A stretch of DNA of 48,849 nucleotides from an uncultured Pseudokineococcus sp. (GCF_947495735.1 NZ_CANMAA010000020.1:1-48849), one strand, 5' to 3'; counted from the stretch's first letter, positions 39,293-48,008 are shown. Notes: generated by a model not told the origin, from the letters alone. A program made the numbers and translations.

Positions 39293-40584
39293 CACGCGCT
39301 GCCGAGGGCGTCGAGGACGCTGGCGTGGACGCTCGTGGCGGGGTCCTCCTCGCGGCGCAGCGCCCGCGCCAGGACGTCCGGGGTGGTCGGGTCGGTCACC
39401 AGGCTCAGGTGGCTGCGGTGGCGGCTAAGGGTGACGCACAGCCGTCCGGTGTCGGTGGCGTAGGAGGGCAGCGCCCGGTACCCGGCCAGGGGGTGCACGG
39501 CGACGACGGCGTGCCGCTCGGAGCCCTGGGCCTGGTTGGCGGTCGCGACCAGGACGTCGGGCTCGTCAGCGAGGTGGGCTGCGATCGCGGCGACCTGCTC
39601 GACGTGCGGGGCGATTACCGCGACGTCGGCGGCGGTGGTGCGCCGGGTGGTGACCTGCCCGGTGGCGGGGTCGGTCTCGGTCAGCGTGGTGCCGAGCAGC
39701 GCGCGGGCGCGGTCGGCGGCCGCCGCGGCCAGGCGGGCGTCGGTGCGACCGGTGACAGCGACCGGCAGGGTCGTGACCTCGGGCAGGGGCTGGGCGTCGT
39801 GGTGCAGGACGCTGTGCGGGCGGGCGCTGGTGAACGGCAGGTCGGGGTAGAGCGTGGGCTGGATCAGCCCGGTGGTGACCGGCCCCAGCCGCCAGGTGCG
39901 GCTCAGCCGCTGCTGGGTGACGTGCTCGGGGTACAGGTGCACCAGGGCGCTCGGCGCGGGCTGGTGCGGCCCGGCGGGCGAGTGCGCCCACCGGGTGGTC
40001 ACGCCGGTGACGACGGGGTCGATCTGGCTGGGGTCGCCGACCATCACGACCTGCTCGGCGAGGGCGCCGAGGGACCCGGCGTCAGCGAACGTCAGCTGGT
40101 AGGCCTCGTCGACGAGCAGGACGTCGGCGTGGAAGTCGCGGGGCTGGGTCCAGGCCCAGCGCGCGCTGGTCGCGACGACGATCCCGGTGAAGTTGCGCGC
40201 CGCGGCGGCACCGGCCAGCCAGGTCGCACTCGCGGGCACCCACCCGGGCCGGGGGGTCTTGGAGGCGGCGAGCAGGCCAACGTCCGGGGTGAGGGCCGCT
40301 AGCCGTGCGGTCAGGTCCGCCGCCTGCGCGCGGGTCTGGGCGGCCAGGGCGATGGTCAGCCCGGCGCGCCGGGCGAGCTGGTCGGCCAGGTGGGTGACCA
40401 GGCGGGTCTTGCCCGCCCCGGGGGGAGAGGACACGACCACCGCCGGGTCGCCCGACCAGGTCGCGAACAGCGCCGCGGCGAGGTCGGGGTCGGCGTGGTG
40501 GGCGCTCGCGACCGGCTGCGGCGCTGGCGCCGGCTGCGCCTGGGCGGCGGGGGTGGTGACCAGGCCCGGGGGGAGCGTCCTCAT
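39292..40584 (-). CDS. SF1-type DNA/RNA helicase
   Basis: 430 residues from the ATG at 40584. Walker A SSPPGAGKTRLVTHLADQLA (P-loop 53-60), motif II VLLVDEAYQLT (D159, E160), motif III VVMVGDPSQIDPVV (about 179-191), motif V-like ATANQAQGSERHAVVAV and motif VI LCVTLSRHRSHLSLV are all present, as in the Upf1-like/AAA_12 helicase group. At 430 residues it is compact, with little sequence outside the motor. A leaderless promoter of the set-2 type lies directly upstream. It is co-translated with the HA-domain protein. Confidence 0.86.
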   Translation of the reverse strand: MRTLPPGLVTTPAAQAQPAPAPQPVASAHHADPDLAAALFATWSGDPAVVVSSPPGAGKTRLVTHLADQLARRAGLTIALAAQTRAQAADLTARLAALTPDVGLLAASKTPRPGWVPASATWLAGAAAARNFTGIVVATSARWAWTQPRDFHADVLLVDEAYQLTFADAGSLGALAEQVVMVGDPSQIDPVVTGVTTRWAHSPAGPHQPAPSALVHLYPEHVTQQRLSRTWRLGPVTTGLIQPTLYPDLPFTSARPHSVLHHDAQPLPEVTTLPVAVTGRTDARLAAAAADRARALLGTTLTETDPATGQVTTRRTTAADVAVIAPHVEQVAAIAAHLADEPDVLVATANQAQGSERHAVVAVHPLAGYRALPSYATDTGRLCVTLSRHRSHLSLVTDPTTPDVLARALRREEDPATSVHASVLDALGSA

Positions 40585-40591
40585 GGTGAAG

Positions 40592-40621
40592 AGGCTACCC
40601 CGTTCGATCCGATAATCACAA
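40592..40621 (-). promoter_or_regulatory. Set-2 leaderless promoter (helicase)
   Basis: Minus strand: TTGTGA (40616-40621), 18 bases, TAGCCT (40592-40597), seven bases, ATG (40584). The spacer keeps the TCGGAT...CGG pattern of the other three copies at 42876, 45270 and 48009. Confidence 0.6.
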
Positions 40622-40641
40622 GTCTAGTGGCCATCCTGGGT

Positions 40642-40660
40642 GCTCTCACGACGTGAGAGC
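40642..40660. terminator. Inverted repeat at the 3' end of the prepilin peptidase gene
   Basis: GCTCTCAC (40642-40649), three bases, GTGAGAGC (40653-40660). The peptidase stop codon (40646-40648) is inside it. The arms are identical to those at 36128-36148. It may end transcription before the helicase promoter or serve as a protein-binding site. Confidence 0.5.
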
Positions 40661-41395
40661 CGCCGCGTAGGCGCCGACGACGTCGTCCCCGAAGCCGATG
40701 CCGACGCCGGCCCCCAGGAGCATCAGCGGGCCGAAGGGCAGCGGCGTGCCACGACCGGCGCGCCGGGTGAGCAGGAGCGCCAGGGCTAGGGGGGCGCCCA
40801 GGACGTAGGCGCCTGCTCCGCCGACGACGAGCTCGGGCCAGCCGAGGTAGCCCAGGTGCATCCCGAGCAGGCCGGCGAGCTTGACGTCGCCGAAGCCCAT
40901 GGCGCTGGGCTGGGGCAGGGCGAGCACGAGGTAGGCCGTCCACAGCCCGGCGAGGCCGGCGGCGGCGCGCACGAGCGCCTCGAGGTCGGAGCTCGCGGCA
41001 GCTGCCAGGCACAGCAGGGCGGCGCCCACGAGGTAGGACGGCAGGACTAGGGCGTCGGGCAGCCGGCGGTGCTCGAGGTCGATGACGGCCAGCGCGGCCC
41101 CGGCCCATGCGAGGTAGAGCAGCGCCGGCAGGTGCGGGGTCCAGCCGGCGGCCGCCGCTGTCAGGGCGAGGATCGCGGCGGCGACGAGCTCGAGCAGCGG
41201 TGGGCGCTCGAGCAAAGGCGTCGTGGGGCCTCCACCGGTGCGTGCCTTCCGACGCCGGCGCCGGTGCGGCAGGGGTGTTGTGAGGGCGTCGGCCAGGGAC
41301 GAGCCGGCGGGCAGGTGGTGGGCCAGTCGCCGCAGCAGGGGCCCGCTGAGCAGTCCCAGGACGGCGCAGCCGGCGGTCAGTGCGAGGGCGGGCAC
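40646..41395 (-). CDS. Prepilin peptidase (A24 family)
   Basis: 249 residues from a GTG at 41395, six bases after the upstream stop. The two catalytic Asp motifs of type IV prepilin peptidases are present: AVIDLEHRRLPDALVLP (D106) and MGFGDVKLAGLLG (D170, GxGD). About seven membrane helices are predicted. The cytoplasmic loop before PLLELVAAAI lacks the Cys pairs of Gram-negative PilD, as usual in actinomycetes. It should cleave the Flp pilin, whose genes lie 38 kb away in this window; no other such peptidase is visible. Its place between unknown genes and a helicase is unusual. Confidence 0.88.
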   Translation of the reverse strand: MPALALTAGCAVLGLLSGPLLRRLAHHLPAGSSLADALTTPLPHRRRRRKARTGGGPTTPLLERPPLLELVAAAILALTAAAAGWTPHLPALLYLAWAGAALAVIDLEHRRLPDALVLPSYLVGAALLCLAAAASSDLEALVRAAAGLAGLWTAYLVLALPQPSAMGFGDVKLAGLLGMHLGYLGWPELVVGGAGAYVLGAPLALALLLTRRAGRGTPLPFGPLMLLGAGVGIGFGDDVVGAYAAALTS

Positions 41396-41400
41396 GGCGG

Positions 41401-42612
41401 CTACTCGGCGGCTGCGACGACGACGTCGAGGGGGACGTCGCGGCGGCGGGCGGTGGGTCGGGCGCCGGTGGCGAGCCAGTTGTCGGTGCGGGTGTAGCGG
41501 GTGCGCATGTTGGTCCGGGCGTTGGCCTGGGCGCGGGGGTCGGGCGGGCTGGGCGCGAGGGTGATGCTCGCGCCGACGCGCAGCGCGTTGTCCTCCTGGC
41601 GCAGGCGGGGGGAGCTCAGCGTGATGTGCAGGTCGCCGCTGGGGTCGATCGTCGTGGCGGTGATGGTGGCGCTGGCGATGCGGTTGGCGGCGGCGGCGTC
41701 GGTGGCGACGTCCTCGGGCAGGCCGAGCCAGCCGGTGACGTCGTGGCCGGTGCGCAGCCGGGACAGCGGCTGGTGGGCGCGAACGGTCATCGTGGCGGCG
41801 TCCAGGTCGGTGATGGTGGCGGCCACCACGGTGCCGGTGAGGGCCTCGCGGGCGGCCACCCGGGGGTCGGCGCGGCGCAGCGCGTCGTGGTGCTCGCGGG
41901 CGTGGCTGCGGGTGGCGAGCCCGAGGGCGGCGGCACGGCGGTCGTCCGGCAGGTGCCAGGGGCGTCCGGCGGCGGTCTGCTCGGTGCGCCAGTCCCACGA
42001 GCGGGTGTCGGCCTGGGCGGCCTCGTCGAGGCCGGGCAGCGGGATGCCGGTGGTGGCGAGGCGGGCGAGGGCGTCCAGCACGGCCAGGCGGGCGCGGGTG
42101 CCGGGAGCGGTGTCGGGCAGGTGGAAGGCACGCGCCCAGGCGTCGAGGTCGCCGTCGAGGTCGGGGCTGTGGGCGGCGGCGTAGCGGCCGCGCAGGGCGT
42201 CGGTCAGCACGAGCGTGGCCCGGCTGGTGGGGTGCTCGGCGCGCTGGCCCCACCAGTCGAGGGTGGCGCCGACGGGGGCCAGGGCGCCGGTGCGGGCGTG
42301 GGTGTCGGCCAGCGCGAGCAGGGCGCGCAGGTCCTCGCGGGTGGCGACGACGAGGGTGCGGGGGTGCTGATCGGGTCCGGCGCCGGTGCCCGCGCCGAGG
42401 GTCGCCAGGGCGCTCAGGGCGTCACGGTCGGCGCCCTGGGCGTGCTGGTCGCCGGTGCTGGCGGCCAGGTGCAGGTGCTGGCCGTCGGTGCGGGTGCTGA
42501 CGAGCAGGGGGGCGAGGGGCGGCAGCACGTGGGCGTAGGTGGTCCGGGGGGTCGGGTGCCCGGCGGTGGCGGCGCGCAGTCGGGCGGCCAGGTCGTGCAG
42601 CTCGACGCTCAT
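41401..42612 (-). CDS. Large protein of unknown function
   Basis: 403 residues from the ATG at 42612, overlapping the upstream stop (ATGA). I do not recognise a domain. The first half is helical (LHDLAARLRAATAGH, LDAWARAFHLPDTAPG) with RTLVVATREDLRALLALADT resembling a Rossmann-like strand-helix unit. Residues ~245-390 look beta-rich: GTVVAATITDLDAATMTVRA, DLHITLSSPRLRQEDNAL and RVGASITLAPSPPDPRA. No signal peptide or membrane helix. Coupling to the small gene upstream and the peptidase downstream suggests a common function. Confidence 0.62.
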   Translation of the reverse strand: MSVELHDLAARLRAATAGHPTPRTTYAHVLPPLAPLLVSTRTDGQHLHLAASTGDQHAQGADRDALSALATLGAGTGAGPDQHPRTLVVATREDLRALLALADTHARTGALAPVGATLDWWGQRAEHPTSRATLVLTDALRGRYAAAHSPDLDGDLDAWARAFHLPDTAPGTRARLAVLDALARLATTGIPLPGLDEAAQADTRSWDWRTEQTAAGRPWHLPDDRRAAALGLATRSHAREHHDALRRADPRVAAREALTGTVVAATITDLDAATMTVRAHQPLSRLRTGHDVTGWLGLPEDVATDAAAANRIASATITATTIDPSGDLHITLSSPRLRQEDNALRVGASITLAPSPPDPRAQANARTNMRTRYTRTDNWLATGARPTARRRDVPLDVVVAAAE

Positions 42613-42869
42613 CGCGGGTCTCCGGGGGTGGTGGTGGCCCAGCCGGTGCGCAGGGCCGTGACGGTGGCGGGGTCGGTGCCGGTGGGTGCCGGGTCGCCGG
42701 CTGCGACGGCCAGGGCCGTGCCCAGGTCCAGGCCCGTGGGGGCCAGGAGGTCCTCGGCGTGTGCGCGCAGGTCCTCAGGCAGGTCCTGGGGCAGGTGGGC
42801 GGGGCGGGTGCTCGCCGCAGCGCCCGCCGCAGGGACGGCGGCGAGCGTCTCGCGGGGGGCTGCGTCCAT
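42609..42869 (-). CDS. Small protein of unknown function
   Basis: 86 residues from the ATG at 42869, preceded by a set-2 promoter with TACGCT six bases before the ATG, so the mRNA is probably leaderless. The sequence is Ala/Pro/Thr-rich with one likely helix (LPEDLRAHAEDLLAPTGLDL). Nothing identifies its role; the four-base overlap with the 403-residue gene suggests that they act together. Confidence 0.58.
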   Translation of the reverse strand: MDAAPRETLAAVPAAGAAASTRPAHLPQDLPEDLRAHAEDLLAPTGLDLGTALAVAAGDPAPTGTDPATVTALRTGWATTTPGDPR

Positions 42870-42875
42870 GGGTCC

Positions 42876-42904
42876 AGCGTAGCCGTCCGTACCGACGACC
42901 ACGA
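42876..42904 (-). promoter_or_regulatory. Set-2 leaderless promoter (small protein/peptidase operon)
   Basis: Minus strand: TCGTGG (42899-42904), 17 bases, TACGCT (42876-42881), six bases, ATG (42869). The spacer holds CGTCGGTACGGACG, a near-palindrome with only its two inner G/C pairs mismatched. Confidence 0.6.
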
Positions 42905-42906
42905 GG

Positions 42907-44127
42907 TTAGTTGCTACGGATGTGGACGGTGCTGGCCCAGGGCGGCGCGGGCGGCGCGTGCTCGGGGTTGTCGCTGACCAGGGCCACGACCAGGCGGGCG
43001 CGCGTAGGTGCTGACGGCCACGGAGTGAAGCCGTCGCTGAGCACGACCACGACGTCGGGCCGGGGGGTGGAGTCCAGGGCGGCAGTGATGCCGACGCGCA
43101 TGTCGGTGCCGCCCCCGCCGCGCAGGTCCAGGCGGGCCGCGTCGCGGACGGGGCGTCCGGCGCTGACGTCGTAGGCCTGGGCGTCGCAGGTCAGGACCCG
43201 CAGGTCGGCGCCGTGGCCGGTGGCCGTGACGATGCCCTGGACCTCCGCGAGGGCGGCGGCGACGTCGGCGGGGCTCATGCTCGCGCTGGTGTCCAGGACG
43301 GCGGCGACGTTGACGCGGGGGCGGCGCATCGCGGGCGTGACGACGCCGGGCAGGCGGCGCCGACCGGGGCGGGCGTAGGTGTAGTCGTGCGCCCCGGCGA
43401 CGTGGGCGGTGGCGCGGCGGACGGCGCCGGCCAGCACCTGGCGCCAGGGGACGGTGGGCGGCTCGAGCTGGGTGGTCGCCCAGCGGTCGAGCCCGGCGGG
43501 CACGGTGCCGCGGGTGCGGGCGTGCTCGACGACGTCGTGGGCGGTCTGCTGGCGGGTCAGGTGCTGGTCGGTGGGGCTCATGGCCGGGGTGGTGGTGTCG
43601 TCGGGGGGGGCCTCCCAGCCGGCGGTGGGGTCCCCGGCGCCGGAGCCGCAGCCGACGTCGTCGGGGTCGGGCGCGTCGGTGCTCGGCAGGGAGGCGTAGT
43701 AGGTCTCCTCGATGCCGCCGGGCGGCAGGCCCAGGGCCTCGGGGGTGACGGGGGCGCCGGGCAGCGGGATGCCCGCGGCGATCAGGTCGTCGTTGATCGC
43801 GGCGTCGGTGGCGTAGTTCCAGCGCAGGTGCTGGACGTCGCCCAGGGCGGCGGCGCGTCCGGCGTGGTCACGCACCAGGTGGCCGACCTCGTGGACCAGG
43901 ACGGCGCCGGAGTGCTCGGGGCTCCACTCGGCCAGGACCGTGGGGTCCAGGTAGAGCCGCCAGTGGGCGTCCACGGCGTAGGTGCCGAGATTCTCGGCCG
44001 CGAGGGGCGCGACGGCGAACAGGGCACGGGCGAAGTACGGCGCGTGGTGCAGCGCGTGCAGGCGGGCGGCGGCCAGCGCGCGGACCTCGTCGGCGGTCAG
44101 GGGGCGGGTGGTGATCGTGGCGCTCAT
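42907..44127 (-). CDS. Metallopeptidase/VWA-like protein (DUF2201 type)
   Basis: 406 residues from the ATG at 44127, overlapping the MoxR stop by four bases. The N-terminal domain has HEVGH (79-83, an HEXXH zinc site) in VLVHEVGHLVRDHAG and NYATDAAINDDL, as in DUF2201_N putative metallopeptidases. The C-terminal VWA-like domain has the MIDAS residues DTSAS (279-283), GGGGTDM (337-343) and VVLSDGFTPW. An acidic linker separates them. DUF2201 proteins regularly pair with MoxR ATPases; the pair is thought to remodel or metallate target proteins. It ends a two-gene transcript before the next set-2 promoter. Confidence 0.84.
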   Translation of the reverse strand: MSATITTRPLTADEVRALAAARLHALHHAPYFARALFAVAPLAAENLGTYAVDAHWRLYLDPTVLAEWSPEHSGAVLVHEVGHLVRDHAGRAAALGDVQHLRWNYATDAAINDDLIAAGIPLPGAPVTPEALGLPPGGIEETYYASLPSTDAPDPDDVGCGSGAGDPTAGWEAPPDDTTTPAMSPTDQHLTRQQTAHDVVEHARTRGTVPAGLDRWATTQLEPPTVPWRQVLAGAVRRATAHVAGAHDYTYARPGRRRLPGVVTPAMRRPRVNVAAVLDTSASMSPADVAAALAEVQGIVTATGHGADLRVLTCDAQAYDVSAGRPVRDAARLDLRGGGGTDMRVGITAALDSTPRPDVVVVLSDGFTPWPSAPTRARLVVALVSDNPEHAPPAPPWASTVHIRSN

Positions 44128-45263
44128 GCGGTGGCCTTCGTAGTGGCGGGGATGAGCCCGGCGTCGGTGAGCAGGGTGGTGAAGGCGCGCGCCTCGCGCG
44201 GGGGGCGGGCGTTGGCCGGGCGGGCGGTCAGGAGCATCCGGGCGCAGGCGGCGGCGACGTCGGCCAGCCCGGCGTCGGCGGCGGCGGCCAGGACGGCCCA
44301 GCCGGAGCGCCAGGCGGTGGTGGTGGCCGGGGCGGTCGCCAGGGCGACGGTGCCGGTCAGGACGACCCAGGCGCGGGAGGGGTCGAGGTCGGCCCAGGTG
44401 ACGGTGGCGGGGTCGGCCAGGACGTCGGCGGGGTCGGGCAGGTCGGCGTGCTGGCACCACAGCAGGAACTCGGTGGCGGCGCCGGGGCCGACGAGGCCGG
44501 TGGCGGCGAGCATCCGCGCGCTGGTGTCGGTCTCGGGCAGCAGGGCCAGGACGTCGGCGGTCATGGTCCAGGTGCGCCGGGAGGGCCAGGCGCGGCCGGT
44601 GGTGGCCGGGTCGGTCGGGTAGTCGTGCAGCAGGTTGGGGTTGCGCCGCAAGAAAGCGGCGATGAGGGCGCGGGAGACGGCGCGGCGGGTGGGCGAGGGC
44701 TCGTGCACCCGGCGGGGCGTGGGGGCGCGGAACCCGGCGGTCATGCCGTCCAGCCAGTCCTGGGTGGGCGGGGCGAAGTCGATGTGCAGCAGACGGTTTG
44801 CCAGCGGCGGCGCGAGGTCGTAGCCGTCGGCGGCGCGCTCGGGCGGGTTCGCCGCGGTCAGCACGTTGACCCCGGCGGGCAGGCGGACGTCGCCGACGGT
44901 GCGGTCGAGGACGACGCCGAGCATGGCGGCCTGGACGGCGGGGGTGGCGGTGCTCAGCTCGTCGAGCAGGAGGTAGCCGCACTCGGCCTCGATGAGGCGC
45001 CGCGCCCAGGCGGGAGCGTGCAGGGCGACGCCGTCGCCGGTCACGACGGGCAGGCCGCCGAAGTCGCTGGGCTCGCGCAGCGAGCCGAGGACGACCTCGT
45101 AGGGGACCTGGTCGGCGTCCGCGAGGGCGGCCGCCAGGGATGACTTGCCGACGCCGGGGTCGGACCACAGGCAGGCGGCGACGCCGGCCCGTCCGGCGGC
45201 GCGCAGGACGGTGGCGGTCGTGCCGAGGGCGGTCGTTCCGGCGGTGGACTGGTTAGTGGCCAT
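44124..45263 (-). CDS. MoxR-like AAA+ ATPase
   Basis: 379 residues from the ATG at 45263, with a set-2 leaderless promoter just upstream. Walker A WSDPGVGKSSLAAAL (34-42 core), the EPSDFGG loop, Walker B GYLLLDELSTA (97-105), sensor-1 VLTAANPPE (N139) and ANRLLHIDF as arginine-finger region are those of the MoxR class. The C-terminal ~150 residues form a helical lid. With the VWA/metallopeptidase partner it should form a chaperone-like unit. The client protein is unknown; the pilus peptidase, helicase or unknown proteins of the same regulon are candidates. Confidence 0.86.
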   Translation of the reverse strand: MATNQSTAGTTALGTTATVLRAAGRAGVAACLWSDPGVGKSSLAAALADADQVPYEVVLGSLREPSDFGGLPVVTGDGVALHAPAWARRLIEAECGYLLLDELSTATPAVQAAMLGVVLDRTVGDVRLPAGVNVLTAANPPERAADGYDLAPPLANRLLHIDFAPPTQDWLDGMTAGFRAPTPRRVHEPSPTRRAVSRALIAAFLRRNPNLLHDYPTDPATTGRAWPSRRTWTMTADVLALLPETDTSARMLAATGLVGPGAATEFLLWCQHADLPDPADVLADPATVTWADLDPSRAWVVLTGTVALATAPATTTAWRSGWAVLAAAADAGLADVAAACARMLLTARPANARPPREARAFTTLLTDAGLIPATTKATA

Positions 45264-45269
45264 GTAAAG

Positions 45270-45298
45270 AGGGTAGCCGCCTTATCCGACAACCGCAA
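45270..45298 (-). promoter_or_regulatory. Set-2 leaderless promoter (MoxR)
   Basis: Minus strand: TTGCGG (45293-45298), 17 bases, TACCCT (45270-45275), six bases, ATG (45263). The spacer contains GTCGGATAAGGCGG, like the other set-2 spacers. Confidence 0.63.
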
Positions 45299-45419
45299 GA
45301 CTAGATGCCACCTGTGGACAGACATCGTGCGGGCGGGCCGCCGGGGTGTGGGCCAGATCGTCGCCCCGTAGGGCGCGCCTGTGGGCGGCGGCTGCGCGCC
45401 GGTCGCTCGGCCGCCCACC

Positions 45420-45692
45420 ATGTGCGCCGTGCACCTGTGCCTGTACGTCACCGCCGTCGGCCACGAGCTCGTCGCACGCCGTCGGGACGGCGTGGAGCAC
45501 TCGCGCTGGGCCGTGGCCGACGTCGACCCGCTCCAAACGCTCCTCGACCACGAGGCCGGCGTACGTCCGCGAGCGCGCCCGTGGTCGCTGGAAGCCCTCG
45601 ACGAGGCGATCGAGCGCCAGGGGTACCGACGAACAAGCGAGTGGACTCACAGCGACACCGGTCCCCATTGTTGGCTCACCGCTCTAGAATGA
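45420..45692 (+). CDS. Small protein of unknown function
   Basis: 90 residues from the ATG at 45420, divergent from the MoxR gene. CAVHLCLYVTAVGHELVARR looks like two strands, VDPLQTLLDHEAG and SLEALDEAIERQGYRRT are helices. Coding is supported by high-GC codon use in this frame; no family is recognised. It lies just before the low-GC SIR2 gene, but its composition is that of the resident DNA. Confidence 0.5.
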   Translation: MCAVHLCLYVTAVGHELVARRRDGVEHSRWAVADVDPLQTLLDHEAGVRPRARPWSLEALDEAIERQGYRRTSEWTHSDTGPHCWLTALE

Positions 45693-45744
45693 CCCGCTCC
45701 AACTACTTAAACGACGGCGACCAGAGCAAACGGGGGGAAAGACG

Positions 45745-47356
45745 TTGGACAAGCGCGTGGCCATACTTCTAGGAGCCGGGGCATCAGTCGAGGCGGGCCT
45801 TCCACTTACCTACGATCTAGCAGAAAAGATCGTCGAGAGAGCGAACAACCAGGACCTTAACCCCGGACGCCCCGAATGGGTCCGTGCGCTGAACTTCGTC
45901 TACGGCTCGATGGTTGGCTACCGTGCTGACTCCGGCGCCAACCCGCTTACAGCAGTCGACATCGAGCAGCTTATATCGGCTTTACGACTGCTTCGTTCGG
46001 CGGATAGCCACGAAGTCGCGCCCTTCGTATCTTCGTGGAAGCCGGGCGCTCGTGGTTACGGCTCATCCATAGTTGACTCGACACGAGGTGCGGATGTCGC
46101 ATCCGCGGTCGAATCCGTAACCGCCGGCGTTTATGACGCGGAGCGGCAGCTGTATCTGAGTATCGCGGCCATTGCGCGAGACGCTGCCCGATTGGGCAAC
46201 CCGGACATCTTTGGTCAGGTCGAGTCTCATATCCTCAACATGCTGAGTTCTCTCCTTTCGGATCTTTCCTCCGTCGACTATCTCAGGCCCATTGCCGATC
46301 TGGCGCGACGGCAAGGCGGTGGCGTTGACGTCATCACCTTGAACTACGACTTGACGATTGAAAGCATGGCCGCTGCGAGCGGCGTCAGCGTTGAAAGAGG
46401 CTTCGAGGACAAGTGGCGACCAGGCAAGCCGCTTGACTTTGGTCAACGCGATGATGAAATCAACCTGTACAAATTGCACGGATCACTGGACTGGGAACTA
46501 GGGCCTAAGTGGGGAGCGCTTCACTATTTGGCTCAAGCTCCGTCGATCTCGGTTGCTCAGAGCCCGCAGGCGCCGGACACGCAATCTCAGTCGTATGCGC
46601 GGAGTGAGCGCCCCGTGGATCGTGCTTGGTCATCGAGAAAAGCTTGCGACGGACGGCCCCACTCTCTCCCTGCTGCGCGCGGCGGAAGACGCGCTGCAAA
46701 GGGCCAGCAGCCTTGTCATTGTTGGATACTCGTTCGGAGACGCACATATCAATTCCGTCGTGCGCGACTGGATGTTGGGCGACGACACCAGAACCCTCAC
46801 CATCGTGGATAAGAACTTCACCAAACCTCTGTTCTCCGACTTCCGCGAAAGCCTCATCCACAGTTACGGGCCTATGATCGGCTCCCAGAACACCACGGCC
46901 AGAGTTAGGCCGCTGCGCGGCGCGGCCGGCGAGGTGTTGGCTGACGCGATTAGGGCTGAGCCTTTGCCTTTCCCTGAGCCGTACATTAGGGCTGAGGTGA
47001 AGCATCGCGGGCACTATGTTTCTATCGCACTCACACTCGTCGGCCCGTCCCTCCTTGATGCCCAGTTCATGATGGAGGTGTCAACACAAGGGTCGAATGA
47101 ACCAATATATGCCCTGGGAGCGCTCTTCAGGTCTCCGCCAGAGGTCGAGCGCTATACGGGCGCAGCTTACGGCCAGAGTGTTCCTATCATGGCGGCGAGC
47201 GAGTGGGAGCAGGGCGAGACAATCGAGTGCTGCGCGGCTGTGCCAACTGCTGGGCTCAACTCGGCCTCTATTAAGTGTGATGCGCGGCGACTGGATCTGC
47301 CCAGTGGCCACCACTTTGAGATCCAACTAGAGGCCAGTGCTTTCAGTCAACTATGA
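45745..47356 (+). pseudogene. Third SIR2-domain gene, split by a frameshift
   Basis: Starts at a TTG with GGGGGGA upstream. In frame 1, VAILLGAGASVEAGLPLTYD, VDVITLNYDLTIES and LYKLHGSLDWE give the N-terminal SIR2 parts. The expected SIR2_2 end (PWIVLGHREKL, SSLVIVGYSFGDAHINSVV) is found only in the next frame from about 46605 onward, then a beta-rich C-terminal domain to 47356. One inserted base (or two lost) between about 46590 and 46612 explains this; the intact protein would be ~536 residues. G+C is clearly lower than in neighbours, a sign of recent transfer. A sequencing error is possible. It is not closely similar to SIR2-A/B. Confidence 0.78.
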
Positions 47357-47432
47357 GTGATAGATTGTCGAGGCGCAGGGTGTGTCCACGTACGTATGAC
47401 GCACTACGTGCTGTGGGGCCCATTAAGGTCGG

Positions 47433-48002
47433 TTAACCGATTTCGAGTGCGGTGAGCCGCCAGCGGGTGTCCCAGCCCTCCAGGCGCAGCGCGATGGCGC
47501 GGACGCGGTGGGTGTCGTGGACGACGGCGGCGGCTTCGACGACGCCGTCGGCGGGGTGGGTGATCCGCACGCGCCGGACGACGGCGGCCCGCTGGCTGCG
47601 AGCCGGGCGCAGCCGGTTCGCGAGCGCAAGGCGCCGCGTCAGCCCTTCCTGGACATCCATCGTCGTCCAGCGCGTGAGCTGGGCGACCGGCCGGCGGCCT
47701 GCGAGGACCTCGACGACGGCGCTGGCCAGGGTCGCGCAGACGGGGGTGGGGTCGGGTAGGTCGGTGTCGCTGGTGGGGCGGGCGGCGACCACCGGGTCGA
47801 TGTCGGACGCCTGCGTCCAGCGCGGCGTCCCCACGCCGGTGGTCAGGGCCAGCACCAGCTGCCCCGGCCCGGCCACGCCGCCGGGGCTGCCGAGGGCGGA
47901 CGGCTGGCCCGGGAGCAGTGGTGCGGGGCGGGACTCCGGCACCGGTAGCAGTCGCACCCGCCCGCCCCGGTCCGTTCCGGTGGGGTGCTGGTTAGTGGGC
48001 AT
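47433..48002 (-). CDS. Rv3235-like (DUF6459-type) protein
   Basis: 189 residues from the ATG at 48002, which sits six bases after a TACAGT -10, so the mRNA is probably leaderless. The first ~90 residues are Pro/Gly-rich. The C-terminal ~100 residues carry LASAVVEVLAGRRPVAQLTR, VQEGLTRRLALANR and RVRITHPADGVVEAAAVVHD with RAIALRLEGWDTRWRLTALE, the pattern of actinobacterial Rv3235-like proteins. These are conserved but of unknown function, usually chromosomal; a copy in a mobile-looking element is unusual. Confidence 0.7.
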   Translation of the reverse strand: MPTNQHPTGTDRGGRVRLLPVPESRPAPLLPGQPSALGSPGGVAGPGQLVLALTTGVGTPRWTQASDIDPVVAARPTSDTDLPDPTPVCATLASAVVEVLAGRRPVAQLTRWTTMDVQEGLTRRLALANRLRPARSQRAAVVRRVRITHPADGVVEAAAVVHDTHRVRAIALRLEGWDTRWRLTALEIG

Positions 48003-48008
48003 GTGATG

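Noticed and set aside
39292-40584. Relaxase-helicase (TraA/MobF type)
   Set aside because: Only the helicase motor is present; no relaxase HUH motif (two or three clustered His) or catalytic Tyr domain precedes it, and the protein is only 430 residues.
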